DNA from: a bacterium
Lineage (GTDB): Bacteria > Campylobacterota > Campylobacteria > Campylobacterales > Arcobacteraceae
Direction: 5' to 3'
DNA length: 64,000 nt
Assembly (NCBI GenBank): GCA_018816105.1
Contig: JAHIWE010000020.1
Span: 17,401 to 81,400, forward strand
Part shown: one piece after another, positions 24,410-33,755 of the stretch
Position numbering within the stretch: the stretch's first letter is position 1
How the letters are laid out: every line of letters begins with the position of its first letter
Position numbers and translations under genes: made by a program
The notes under the pieces: model-generated
What the model saw: only the letters and a program-made list of their open reading frames with translations
What the model was told of the DNA's origin: nothing
The model's database searches: none

Positions 24410-25981
24410 ATGAAAGAAAATTGGCAACAACAACTACAATCACTACTAAATTGTGATTTAAAAACCTTATATCCATTAGCAAGAAGTTTAAACAGAAAGC
24501 TAGAGTTTTATGTGGGACCTACAAATAGTGGTAAAACATATAATGCAATGCAAAAATTAAAAGAGGCCAACTCTGGACTTTATTTAGCACCTTTGCGACT
24601 TTTGGCACTTGAAGGTTATGAAGATTTGAAAGCTTCAAATCTACAAGCTTCACTAATCACAGGTGAAGAGCAAATGTTAAATGAAGATGCAGCGCATGTT
24701 TGCTCTACTATTGAAATGTTAGATTTTGATTTAGATGTTGATGTGGCTGTTATTGATGAAGTTCAAATGCTTGATGATATAGATAGAGGTTGGGCATGGG
24801 TAAATGCAATCATTGGATGTCCAGCTAAAAAAATCATTATGACAGGAAGTGTAAATGCACTTGATGCTGTTAAAAGAATCGCAGCATATTTAGATGAAGA
24901 TTTAGAAATAGTAAAACATCAAAGAAAAAATGAACTAAAAGTTTTACCTAAATGGACATCATTAGATAAACTAGAAGATGGAACTGCACTAATCGCATTT
25001 TCAAGAGCAGATGTTTTAAGATTAAAACATAGACTTCAAAAAAATTATACAGTTTCAGTAATTTATGGAAATTTATCACCTGAGGTTAGACGTGATGAAG
25101 CTCAAAGATTTAGAGAGAAAAAAAGTCAGATTCTAATAGCAACAGATGCAATTGCTATGGGATTAAATCTTCCTATTAAAACTATCTTATTTACAACAGA
25201 CACTAAGTTTGATGGGGTTAGTAAAAGAAAAATTACAGTAAATGAAATCACTCAAATTGCAGGTCGAGCAGGTCGATATGGTCACTTTGAAGCAGGATTT
25301 TTAGGTGCCACTAGAAGAGATGTATTAGAGCACATAAAAGTTGAATTTGAAGCACCTATAAAAACTATAAAACCACCTTTTAAAGTAAAAATAAATGCAA
25401 ACCAACTAGAAGCCTTGGCTGCTCATATTAAAACAAACTCTTTAACAAAAGTATTAAAGTTTTTTGCTGATAATATGTATTTTTCTGGACCATTTATAGC
25501 TGCAAACATTTCTTCTATGATTGAAGCTGCAAAAATAGTTGATACTAAGATTAATCTAAAACTTGAAGAAAAATATCTTTTAGCACAAGCTCCAATTACT
25601 GCAAAATCAAACATAATCATTCAAGCTTATGATGCATATATTGCAAGTGTGATTAAAAAAAGAGTTTGTCATTATAAACCATCTATTACCTTGCCTAAAA
25701 AAGCTATTACTCAAAGAGATTTATTACTTGTGGAAGATGAAGTTAAAAAAATATCTTTATATCTTTGGCTTTCATATAAGTTTCCAGATCTTTTTCCTGA
25801 TCATGATAAAGCGTATATTTTGAGAAACTCGTTTAACTCTTTTATAGAAAAATCATTAAAGGGAAATCTAATACAAGAAGAAATGCCTAGAAAAACTTTT
25901 ACAAAAAGAAGAGAAGCTGACCATAAAAACGAAAAAAGTATCAAAAAAAATTATAATTCAAGAAGACGGAAAACAATTTAA
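24410..25981 (+). CDS. Suv3-like DExH-box RNA helicase
   Basis: A 523-residue superfamily 2 helicase resembling mitochondrial Suv3. Walker A is GPTNSGKT at 36-43, APLRLLALEGYE is motif Ia, the Walker B box is DEVQ at 116-119, MTGS is motif III, IATDAIAMGLNLP is motif V, and QIAGRAGR at 282-289 is motif VI. After the helicase core comes a helical C-terminal region and a strongly basic tail (TKRREADHKNEKS, RRRK) likely to bind RNA. Suv3 works with an exoribonuclease in mitochondrial RNA decay; a similar role in RNA turnover here is inference. Confidence 0.88.
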   Translation: MKENWQQQLQSLLNCDLKTLYPLARSLNRKLEFYVGPTNSGKTYNAMQKLKEANSGLYLAPLRLLALEGYEDLKASNLQASLITGEEQMLNEDAAHVCSTIEMLDFDLDVDVAVIDEVQMLDDIDRGWAWVNAIIGCPAKKIIMTGSVNALDAVKRIAAYLDEDLEIVKHQRKNELKVLPKWTSLDKLEDGTALIAFSRADVLRLKHRLQKNYTVSVIYGNLSPEVRRDEAQRFREKKSQILIATDAIAMGLNLPIKTILFTTDTKFDGVSKRKITVNEITQIAGRAGRYGHFEAGFLGATRRDVLEHIKVEFEAPIKTIKPPFKVKINANQLEALAAHIKTNSLTKVLKFFADNMYFSGPFIAANISSMIEAAKIVDTKINLKLEEKYLLAQAPITAKSNIIIQAYDAYIASVIKKRVCHYKPSITLPKKAITQRDLLLVEDEVKKISLYLWLSYKFPDLFPDHDKAYILRNSFNSFIEKSLKGNLIQEEMPRKTFTKRREADHKNEKSIKKNYNSRRRKTI

Positions 25982-26041
25982 TAAAAAATTAGCTAAAATA
26001 ATCAATTAAATAAATGAAAAGATATAAAAGGAACGTCTAGA

Positions 26042-27973
26042 GTGTTTGGATTTTTTAAAGTTAGTGAAGACCTTTTCTATGAAGAATTACTATCTGAAAA
26101 TATGGATAGTGATAAAATTCAAAAATATATAGATAAGGGTATAAATCTAAATAAAAAATATGAAAAAGGACGAACTATTTTATATCCTTTGGTTGCAAAA
26201 AGAAAAATTGATGCAATCAAAATTTTGTTAAAAAACAAGATAGATATAAATTCTGAAGATAATTTTGGACGAACAGTTTTAGATGAAGCAGCCCAACGTT
26301 CAGATGGTGTTATGGTTAGATTTTTACTTGAGAATGGTTTTGATATTAATCGTAAAAATAGTTCAGGAAGAACAATTTTGCAAGATGTCGCTCTTGAAGG
26401 TAACTATAAAATATTTCAAATTTTAATGAATCACCGAGCTGCTTTTAATATAAAAGACTCTTATGGCAAAACTGTATTATTTGATGCTGTTGAAGGTGGT
26501 AATCTTAATATTTTAAAAGATGTTATAAATTATGTTGATACTTTAAATATTTTAGACGAAAATAATCAATCTGCTCTTTTTAAAGCTGTATTAAAAGAAG
26601 ATAATTCTTTAGCTCAAGCTTTAATTTCACATGGAATTAATGTAAATTTTTTGGATAAAGATGGTCAAAATGTACTTTTTAATACTATTTTACAAGGTTC
26701 AAAAAATATCTCTTTAATAGAACTACTTTTAAAAAAAGAAATAAATTTAAATATTGTTGATAATAGTAATAGAAATATAATTGATGAACTTTTATTTGTA
26801 CATGATTTACAAAAAAATGCTAAAGAGCTTGATGGTAAATATAAGCTAATAAGCCCTGACAAAGATTATTTATCTTTGGCTCTTTTATTTATTGAAAATG
26901 GATTAGATATTGATAAAACCCATGAAGATGGGAAAACAACACTTCAAAAAGAAATAGAAAAGAAAAATATTGCAAATGTGGAATTTTTAATTGAATGTGG
27001 TGCTGATGTAAATATTAGTGATGAAAATGATAAAAATATTATTTACAAAGAAATCATGAAAGGTTACTCAAACTATAAAATGATTGATTATTTAGTTTCA
27101 AAAGGTGCTGATATTGAAGCTAAAGATTTAGATGAGAAAACTGTTATTGATGATATTGTTGAAATAATTGCAATTCAAAAAGGTTTTAAAAAACCTAATC
27201 CTTTTCTTTGCGAGATAATAAAAGAAGATGAAAAATATGATGTTTTATTAAAAAAAGTATTAACTCATAAACCAAATCTAGAAGCACAAAGACTTGATGG
27301 AAAGAATATTCTATTTGATTTAGTTTTATATAATGATTTTGAAACATTAAAAACTATTATAAATCATGGTGTAAATTTAAATATTACAGATAAAAGAAAA
27401 TATACACCTTTGATGTATATGGTAGAAGAGGGTTTAAAAATAAAAGATAAAAGAGAAAAAGATGCTTTTATTGAAAGATTAGTCTTTTTTTTAAAATATA
27501 GAGTAAATATTAATATTCAAGATAATGATGGAAGAACCGTAGTTCACAAAGCTGTAATTGCAAATGATTTACTAGTTGTAGAAAAACTTCTAACAAAAAA
27601 AGCAGATTTATCTTTGCAAGATATTCATGGAAGAACAGCACTTCATCATACTCAATGGCATGGTAATTATAAAATTGCTAGATGGTTAATTGCTGCTGGT
27701 GGAGATATGAATCAGCCTGATAAATCAGGCTTTACTTTGTTAAATTATGCAACTATTTTTGGGCATATTAGATTAATAGTAGCACTTATAGCATCTGGTG
27801 TTTTAATGTACAATCGGAATCCAAAAAACAAAAAAGTCGCACAGTTTTTCAAAGATAGAGAAAAAAATTTAGAAAAATTAGTAACAACAAATGTAAACGA
27901 TCTTAAAATGCAAGCTGCATTAGTTGAGGTTGCAGATAATTTTAGAAATGAAATAGATGAAGTATTAAAATAA
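26042..27973 (+). CDS. Large ankyrin-repeat protein
   Basis: 643 residues made almost wholly of ankyrin repeats, roughly 13-15 of them from residue 30 to 605, with recurring elements such as DNFGRTVLDEAAQ, LLENGFDIN, DIHGRTALHHTQWHGN and GADVNISDEN. There is no signal peptide or membrane segment, so it should be cytoplasmic. GTG start with AAAAGGAA about 8 bases upstream. It is followed after 14 bases by glmU and probably cotranscribed with it. It is a protein-binding scaffold; the partner is unknown. Confidence 0.9.
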   Translation: MFGFFKVSEDLFYEELLSENMDSDKIQKYIDKGINLNKKYEKGRTILYPLVAKRKIDAIKILLKNKIDINSEDNFGRTVLDEAAQRSDGVMVRFLLENGFDINRKNSSGRTILQDVALEGNYKIFQILMNHRAAFNIKDSYGKTVLFDAVEGGNLNILKDVINYVDTLNILDENNQSALFKAVLKEDNSLAQALISHGINVNFLDKDGQNVLFNTILQGSKNISLIELLLKKEINLNIVDNSNRNIIDELLFVHDLQKNAKELDGKYKLISPDKDYLSLALLFIENGLDIDKTHEDGKTTLQKEIEKKNIANVEFLIECGADVNISDENDKNIIYKEIMKGYSNYKMIDYLVSKGADIEAKDLDEKTVIDDIVEIIAIQKGFKKPNPFLCEIIKEDEKYDVLLKKVLTHKPNLEAQRLDGKNILFDLVLYNDFETLKTIINHGVNLNITDKRKYTPLMYMVEEGLKIKDKREKDAFIERLVFFLKYRVNINIQDNDGRTVVHKAVIANDLLVVEKLLTKKADLSLQDIHGRTALHHTQWHGNYKIARWLIAAGGDMNQPDKSGFTLLNYATIFGHIRLIVALIASGVLMYNRNPKNKKVAQFFKDREKNLEKLVTTNVNDLKMQAALVEVADNFRNEIDEVLK

Positions 27974-27987
27974 GAAAAAGGAAAAAA

Positions 27988-29286
27988 ATGTTTAACAAAT
28001 CAATTATAATTTTAGCAGCAGGTGCAGGTACAAGAATGAAGTCTGATACTCCAAAAGTATTACATAAGATTTCTGGAAAAGCAATGTTATATTATTCAAT
28101 AAAAGAGGCTTTAAAATTAAGTGATGATATTACTGTAGTTTTATTTCATCAAGCAGCACGTGTTCAAGCTGAAATGGAAAAATATTTTACTAATATAAAT
28201 TTTGTTATTCAAAATCATGCTAATTATCCTGGAACTGGTGGAGCTGTTATGAATATCACTCCAAAATATGAAAAAGTATTAGTTCTAAATGGTGATATGC
28301 CTTTAATTCAATCAAGTGAGTTAGAAAAATTTGATATCGATGCAACAATTGTAATGTCTGTATTAGAACTTGATAGTGCTGATGGATACGGAAGAGTAAT
28401 TATAGAAAATGGAAATGTTAAAAAAATAGTTGAGCAAAAAGATGCAAATACTAGTGAATTAGCAGTTACAACAGCAAATGCAGGAATCTATCAATTTGAA
28501 ACAAAATTTTTACTTGAAAACTTAGTAAAATTAAATAATAACAATGCCCAAAAAGAGTATTACATCACAGATTTAATAGAAATGGCAATAGAGCAAGGAA
28601 AGGTTTTAAAACCACTTGCTGTGAATGAAGAAAATTTCAAAGGTGTAAATTCAAAAGTTGAACTAGCAGACGCAGAAGTAATTCATCAAAATAGAATTAA
28701 AAAAGAGTTCTTAAAAGCTGGTGTTATTATGAGATTACCTGATACTATTTATATAGAAGAGGGCGTTGAAATTGAGGGTGAAAGTATTATTGAAAATGGT
28801 GTGAGTCTGCTTGGAAACTCAAAAATCATAAATTCACATATTAAAACAAACTCAGTTGTTGAAGACTCAATTGTAAGAGATAGTGATGTTGGACCAATGG
28901 CTAGAATACGTCCAGGAAGTGATTTAAATAAAACACATATTGGAAACTTTGTAGAGACTAAGAAAGCTATTTTAAATGGTGTAAAAGCTGGTCACCTTTC
29001 ATATCTTGGTGATTGTACAATAGATGAAGGAACAAATATAGGTTGTGGAACAATAACTTGTAATTATGATGGTGTTAATAAACATCAAACAATCATTGGT
29101 AAAAATGTATTTGTAGGAAGCGATACTCAGTTTGTGGCACCTGTAAATATTGAAGACGATGTATTAATAGGAGCTGGTTCAACAGTAACTGGAAATGTAA
29201 AAAAAGGTGAATTGTATTTAACAAGGGCAAAAGCAAAAACTATTGATGGTTACTTTTACAAACATTTTTCAAGTAAAAAAAAGTAG
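27988..29286 (+). CDS. glmU: Bifunctional GlcNAc-1-P uridyltransferase / glucosamine-1-P acetyltransferase
   Basis: A 432-residue GlmU, the usual length for the phylum. The N-terminal pyrophosphorylase has LAAGAGTRMKSDTPKVLH, VLNGDMPLI and the GYGRVI loop. From about residue 230 a left-handed beta-helix carries the acetyltransferase (GPMARIRPGSDL, HIGNFVETKKAIL, HLSYLGDCTIDEGTNIG, CGTITCNYDG). It makes UDP-GlcNAc for peptidoglycan, lipid A and glycans. It heads a run of genes (coaBC, uppS, prepilin peptidase, LptF/G-type, truA) that I recall as similarly ordered in Campylobacter jejuni. Confidence 0.96.
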   Translation: MFNKSIIILAAGAGTRMKSDTPKVLHKISGKAMLYYSIKEALKLSDDITVVLFHQAARVQAEMEKYFTNINFVIQNHANYPGTGGAVMNITPKYEKVLVLNGDMPLIQSSELEKFDIDATIVMSVLELDSADGYGRVIIENGNVKKIVEQKDANTSELAVTTANAGIYQFETKFLLENLVKLNNNNAQKEYYITDLIEMAIEQGKVLKPLAVNEENFKGVNSKVELADAEVIHQNRIKKEFLKAGVIMRLPDTIYIEEGVEIEGESIIENGVSLLGNSKIINSHIKTNSVVEDSIVRDSDVGPMARIRPGSDLNKTHIGNFVETKKAILNGVKAGHLSYLGDCTIDEGTNIGCGTITCNYDGVNKHQTIIGKNVFVGSDTQFVAPVNIEDDVLIGAGSTVTGNVKKGELYLTRAKAKTIDGYFYKHFSSKKK

Positions 29287-29292
29287 AAAAAT

Positions 29293-30564
29293 ATGTTACT
29301 AAAAAATAAAAAGATATTAGTAGGAGTAACTGGTTCAATTGCTATTTATAAAGCTTTAGAGCTTATTAGACTTTATATAAAAGCAGGGGCTATTGTTCGA
29401 GTTATTATGACAGATGGTGCAAAGAAATTTATAAATCCAATAACATTTGAAGCAATATCTCAAAATAAAGTATTATGTGAAGATAGTGAAAATTGGGATA
29501 AAAACCAAGATTATAATCATATTGATATTGGAAAATGGTCAGATATTTTTGTAATTGCACCTGCTAGTGCAAATACAATAAATAGATTATCAAATGGACT
29601 TGCTGATAATTTACTTTTACAAACTGCTTTAGCATATCCTAGAATGAAATTAATAGCACCAGCTGCAAATACAAATATGCTAAAAAATCCAATTACACAA
29701 GCAAGTCTAAAAATGCTAAAACTATGTAATTATGAGATTATTTCATCTGTTACAAAAGAGCTTGTATGCAAAGATGTTGGTGATGGAGCTATGGCAGAAC
29801 CACAAGATATTTTTGATGCAACTTGTAAAGAACTTCTTAAAGTTGATTATTGGATAAATAGAAAAGTTGTATTAAGTGGTGGTGGAACTATTGAAAAAAT
29901 TGATGATGTTAGATATCTTTCGAACTTCTCATCTGGAAAAATGGCTTCAAGTTTAGCTCGAGCTTTATATTATAAAGGTGCAGATGTTTGTTTAGTTAGT
30001 ACTAGAGGTCATGAAAATTTACCAAAAGATATTCATATTATAAAAGTTGAAAGTTCAAATGAAATGTATGAGTACTTAGTTGATTCAATTAGAGTTGCTA
30101 AAAAAGGAGTTTTAACAAAACCCACTTTAATGGATAGTTCAAGCCCAACATTGATACTTAAAAAACCATATTTATTTATGGTGGCTGCTATTAGTGATTA
30201 TCTTCCATCTTTTCCACAAGAGGGAAAATTAAAAAAAGAGTTAATTGGAACACAATGGAATTTAGAGTTAAAACAAAATATGGATATTTTAAAATCTCTT
30301 GATAAAGAGGGAATTATTTCTATTGGATTTAAAGCTGAGATGGATGAAACAACAGCACAAGATAATGCAATATCAATGCTTGAGAAAAAGAATCTTGATG
30401 GTGTTTGTTTAAATATTTTAAATGAGAACAACAATTTTGGAAGTGACACTAACAATATTGAATTGATTTTAAAAGATAATTCTTTTGCTTTTAATGGTGA
30501 TAAATTAGATGTTTCTTTGAATATCTTAGCAAAATTGAAAGAAGAGTTTAAAGAGTATGAATAA
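29293..30564 (+). CDS. coaBC: Phosphopantothenoylcysteine decarboxylase / phosphopantothenate-cysteine ligase
   Basis: A 423-residue bifunctional CoA biosynthesis enzyme. The flavin-dependent decarboxylase half shows GVTGSIAIYKA, the catalytic His (H76 in NHIDIGKWSD), APAANTNM (the usual PxMNxxM loop with Ala in place of Met) and the Cys lid C159 in LVCKDVGDGAMAEP. The ligase half starts near residue 185 with VVLSGGGTIEKIDDVRYLSNFSS and includes a KAEMDE-type segment. It overlaps uppS by 8 bases. Confidence 0.94.
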   Translation: MLLKNKKILVGVTGSIAIYKALELIRLYIKAGAIVRVIMTDGAKKFINPITFEAISQNKVLCEDSENWDKNQDYNHIDIGKWSDIFVIAPASANTINRLSNGLADNLLLQTALAYPRMKLIAPAANTNMLKNPITQASLKMLKLCNYEIISSVTKELVCKDVGDGAMAEPQDIFDATCKELLKVDYWINRKVVLSGGGTIEKIDDVRYLSNFSSGKMASSLARALYYKGADVCLVSTRGHENLPKDIHIIKVESSNEMYEYLVDSIRVAKKGVLTKPTLMDSSSPTLILKKPYLFMVAAISDYLPSFPQEGKLKKELIGTQWNLELKQNMDILKSLDKEGIISIGFKAEMDETTAQDNAISMLEKKNLDGVCLNILNENNNFGSDTNNIELILKDNSFAFNGDKLDVSLNILAKLKEEFKEYE

Positions 30565-31243
30565 TTTAAAAACTGCTGTTCATATCGCAATGATTATGGA
30601 TGGAAATGGAAGATGGGCAAAAGAGCGAGGTCTTAAAAGAACAGCAGGTCATGAAGAAGGTGCAAAAACAGTAAGAGCAATCACAGAATACTGTGCAAGC
30701 ATAGATATAAAGTATTTAACTTTATATGCTTTTTCAACTGAAAACTGGGAACGTCCAAAACTTGAAGTTGAGTTTTTGATGAAACTTTTGGAAAAATATT
30801 TAAAAAATGAATTAGAAGTTTATTTAAAAAATAATATTAGATTCAAAGCAATTGGAGATTTAACAAGATTTTCAAAAACATTACAAGCAAGAATCAAAAA
30901 AACAGAAGATGAAACTTCAAAATGTACAGGGCTTACTCAAGTGTTAGCTTTAAATTATGGTTCAAAAAATGAAATTATACGAGCTATAAAAAAGTTAAAT
31001 GAGCAAAATCTAGAAGTTACAGAAGAAAACTTAGAATCTTGTCTTGATACAGCAGGAATTCCTGCTGTTGATATACTTATTCGAACAAGTGGCGAAGTAA
31101 GACTTTCAAACTATTTATTATGGCAAAATGCCTATGCTGAAATGTTTTTTACTCAAACTTTTTGGCCTGATTTTACTCCTGCTGAACTTGATGATATAAT
31201 CAGTGATTTTTCTAAAAGAGAGAGAAGATTTGGAGGTATTTAG
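30557..31243 (+). CDS. uppS: Undecaprenyl diphosphate synthase
   Basis: A 228-residue cis-prenyltransferase. HIAMIMDGNGRWAKERG holds the catalytic Asp and diphosphate-binding Arg, GHEEGAKT follows, LTLYAFSTENW is the second conserved block, and the C-terminal DILIRTSGEVRLSNYLLWQ and WPDF blocks complete the active site. It makes the C55 lipid carrier for peptidoglycan and surface glycans, so it also serves the glycan locus at the left of the window. It overlaps coaBC by 8 bases. Confidence 0.96.
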   Translation: MNNLKTAVHIAMIMDGNGRWAKERGLKRTAGHEEGAKTVRAITEYCASIDIKYLTLYAFSTENWERPKLEVEFLMKLLEKYLKNELEVYLKNNIRFKAIGDLTRFSKTLQARIKKTEDETSKCTGLTQVLALNYGSKNEIIRAIKKLNEQNLEVTEENLESCLDTAGIPAVDILIRTSGEVRLSNYLLWQNAYAEMFFTQTFWPDFTPAELDDIISDFSKRERRFGGI

Positions 31244-32003
31244 TTTTATTTTTGGTGCGTGTTTTGGGTCGTTTTTAAATGTATTGATTTTAAAACTTCC
31301 TTTAAATCAATCCTTAATAACTAATACTAGAAGTAAGTGTCCCTCTTGTTCTCATACTATTTATTGGTATCATAATATTCCTCTTTTATCATATGTATTT
31401 TTACGAGCTAAGTGTGCATATTGTGGATGTAAAATCTCTTTTCAATATTTTTTTATTGAATTATTAAGTGCTTTTTTGACAATGTTTTTATATTTAAAAT
31501 TAGGATTATCTCAAGAATTTATTTTTATGTGTTTGCTTTCTTATGTTTTAATAGTTTTATCTTTTATTGATTTAAAATACAAAGCAGTACCTGATTATTT
31601 ACTATTAATGGCATTTGTTATATCTTTTTTTTCTAGTAGTTTTTCTTTATTTGAATCATTTAAAAATGCATTTTTATTTGCAGGAGCATTAGTTTTATTG
31701 AATTTTGTGGTAACTTTTTATATCCAAAATATAAAATCAAAACTTTTAAAAGATGAGTCTTTGAAAACTCAAGAAGCATTAGGTGAGGGTGACATTCCTA
31801 TAATTGCAATGATAGGAGTGATTCTTGGAGTAAGTTCAGGAATTTTTGCTATATTTTTAGCCGCATTTTTTGCTATAATACCCTCAATCTATTCAAATTT
31901 AGTAAAAAAAGATATTCAAACTCCATTTATTCCCTATTTAGTTTTAGGATTTTTCACAGAGTATTTTTTTAGTTTAGAAACATTTATAAAGGCCTTTTTT
32001 TGA
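31230..32003 (+). CDS. Prepilin peptidase (A24 family)
   Basis: An integral-membrane aspartic peptidase of about 257 residues from TTG 31230, just inside the uppS end; GTG 31203 is an in-frame alternative nine codons up but lies deeper in uppS. It has GACFGSFLNVLILKLP at the N-terminus, a CPSC and CAYC zinc-type pair in the cytoplasmic loop, and the two catalytic aspartates in SFIDLKYKAVPD and GEGD. It would cleave and N-methylate type IV pilin or type II pseudopilin leaders. No pilin gene is in the window. It overlaps the next gene by four bases. Confidence 0.88.
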   Translation: MEVFSFIFGACFGSFLNVLILKLPLNQSLITNTRSKCPSCSHTIYWYHNIPLLSYVFLRAKCAYCGCKISFQYFFIELLSAFLTMFLYLKLGLSQEFIFMCLLSYVLIVLSFIDLKYKAVPDYLLLMAFVISFFSSSFSLFESFKNAFLFAGALVLLNFVVTFYIQNIKSKLLKDESLKTQEALGEGDIPIIAMIGVILGVSSGIFAIFLAAFFAIIPSIYSNLVKKDIQTPFIPYLVLGFFTEYFFSLETFIKAFF

Positions 32004-33016
32004 AATTAAATCATTATTTATATTCCCAGCTTGCAATTACTTTTTTCCCTATATTTTTGGGATTATTTTTTATTACATCAATTGTTTTTTTAGTAAAAAT
32101 TGCATCATTAACATCAATTATTACAATAGATTTTTTTGAACTATTTAGACTTTATGCTTATGTAACTCCTCAAATTTTATTTTATACTATGCCAATTTCA
32201 TTTTTTATATCATTAGTTATTACTCTAGCAAAACTTGCAAGTGAATATGAATTAACAGTTATTACATCGTTTGGATTAAATCCTATAAATATTTTAAAAA
32301 TATTTTTACCATTAACTCTACTTTTATCAGCATTACTATTGGTTGTATCTGTGGGACTTATTCCTAAAACAAAGTTCTTAACAAAACAATTTCTAGATGT
32401 AAAAACAAAAGAAGCAAATTTTAATATAAAAGCTAGTGAGTTTGGTCAGAAATTTGGTGATTGGTTGATATATATAAGTGGTAAAAATAATAAAGTTTAT
32501 GATGATGTAAAATTATTTAAAACAGAGCAAAAAAAAGATCAATTTATAATTAGTGATACAGCAATTTTAGATAATGATAAAGGAGCTTTAAGCTTCAAAC
32601 TAAAAGATGGTAAGGCTTTTATTATTGATGATAAAGAGTTGAATCAAATTGATTTTACGTCAATGTATATAAACGATTCAATAGCTGATAGTAAACTAGG
32701 AGTCTTTACAGATACTTATACTTATTGGAAAAATAATATTAAAAAAGGTGTAGATATAGATGATTTAACATTTTTTATTTTAACTTCACTATTTCCTTTA
32801 CTTTCACTTTTTTTAGTGATTACTTTTGGATATTTTAATCCAAGATATGAAAAAAATAGAGCAGTATTTTTCTCTTTAATAGCAGTTGTTTCATATTATG
32901 TTTTAATAAAAATAATTGGTGATAGAATTTTATTGCACGCTTTATATGTTATTCCAATAATTTGGCTTGCAGGTACATATGTTTTATACTCTAAAACAAT
33001 AAAAAAAGAGTATTAA
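32000..33016 (+). CDS. LptF/LptG-family (YjgP/YjgQ) permease
   Basis: A 338-residue membrane protein with the YjgP/YjgQ plan: three N-terminal membrane segments (to about residue 120), a periplasmic domain (about 130-250), and three C-terminal segments. TTG start overlapping the previous stop (TTGA). Such proteins are the permease of the LptBFG ABC transporter that moves lipopolysaccharide or lipooligosaccharide from the inner membrane. Whether this copy corresponds to LptF or LptG cannot be decided from this sequence alone. Confidence 0.86.
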   Translation: MKLNHYLYSQLAITFFPIFLGLFFITSIVFLVKIASLTSIITIDFFELFRLYAYVTPQILFYTMPISFFISLVITLAKLASEYELTVITSFGLNPINILKIFLPLTLLLSALLLVVSVGLIPKTKFLTKQFLDVKTKEANFNIKASEFGQKFGDWLIYISGKNNKVYDDVKLFKTEQKKDQFIISDTAILDNDKGALSFKLKDGKAFIIDDKELNQIDFTSMYINDSIADSKLGVFTDTYTYWKNNIKKGVDIDDLTFFILTSLFPLLSLFLVITFGYFNPRYEKNRAVFFSLIAVVSYYVLIKIIGDRILLHALYVIPIIWLAGTYVLYSKTIKKEY

Positions 33017-33023
33017 AGTAAAG

Positions 33024-33746
33024 ATGAATTTAAAATTTGTAGTAGCTTATGATGGAAGTTTGTATCAAGGAAGTCAAAAACAACCCAATGGCTTAACCGT
33101 TGAAGATAAGCTTTTAAAGGCATTTAAAAAAATAAATATTGAAACAAATATTGTTTTAAGTGGCCGAACGGATAAAGAAGTTCACGCAACAGGACAAGTT
33201 TTTAACTGTATAGTTCCTGATTTCTGGACGGATTTTTTTAAGCTAAAAGAGGTTTTAAATAGAAATCTTCCAAGCTCAATAAAAATCTCAAAAATCTCAA
33301 AAGTTGCAGATGATTTTCACTCAAGATTCCATGCAAAAAAAAGAGTTTATAGATATATAATAACTTCAAAGCCTACAAATCCTTTTAATGATAAATTTAT
33401 TACCTATGTTGAAAATATTGATGAAGAGTTATTAAAGCATGCAATAAAAGAGTTTATAGGAGTTTATGATTTTAAATATTTTCATAAAACTGGAAGTGAT
33501 AAAGATATTACAATAAGAGAAATTTTTGATACAAGTTTTTATAAATATAGAGATATTTATGTTTTTAAATTTACTGCAAATTCTTATTTGAGATCACAAA
33601 TTAGATTAATGGTTGGATTCTTATTAGCAATTAATGAGAATAAACAATCTATTGAAAATCTAAAAAAACAGCTAAGATTAGAAGGACACTTTTTTAAACT
33701 CCCATCAAAGGCGAATGGACTTTATTTAGCAAAAATAAAATATTGA
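33024..33746 (+). CDS. truA: tRNA pseudouridine(38-40) synthase TruA
   Basis: A 240-residue TruA. The catalytic Asp is in SGRTDKEVHATGQV near residue 49, AYDGSLYQGSQKQPNGLTVE is the N-terminal substrate block, RYIITS and FLRSQIR-like YLRSQIRLMVGFLL are further conserved blocks. It modifies U38-U40 in the anticodon stem. The gene sits seven bases after the LptF/G-type gene and ten before the sensor kinase. Confidence 0.95.
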   Translation: MNLKFVVAYDGSLYQGSQKQPNGLTVEDKLLKAFKKINIETNIVLSGRTDKEVHATGQVFNCIVPDFWTDFFKLKEVLNRNLPSSIKISKISKVADDFHSRFHAKKRVYRYIITSKPTNPFNDKFITYVENIDEELLKHAIKEFIGVYDFKYFHKTGSDKDITIREIFDTSFYKYRDIYVFKFTANSYLRSQIRLMVGFLLAINENKQSIENLKKQLRLEGHFFKLPSKANGLYLAKIKY

Positions 33747-33755
33747 AGGATTTAA

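Noticed and set aside
30198-30590. 130-codon open frame on the - strand across coaBC and uppS
   Set aside because: Antisense to two conserved enzymes with no ribosome site or recognisable domain.
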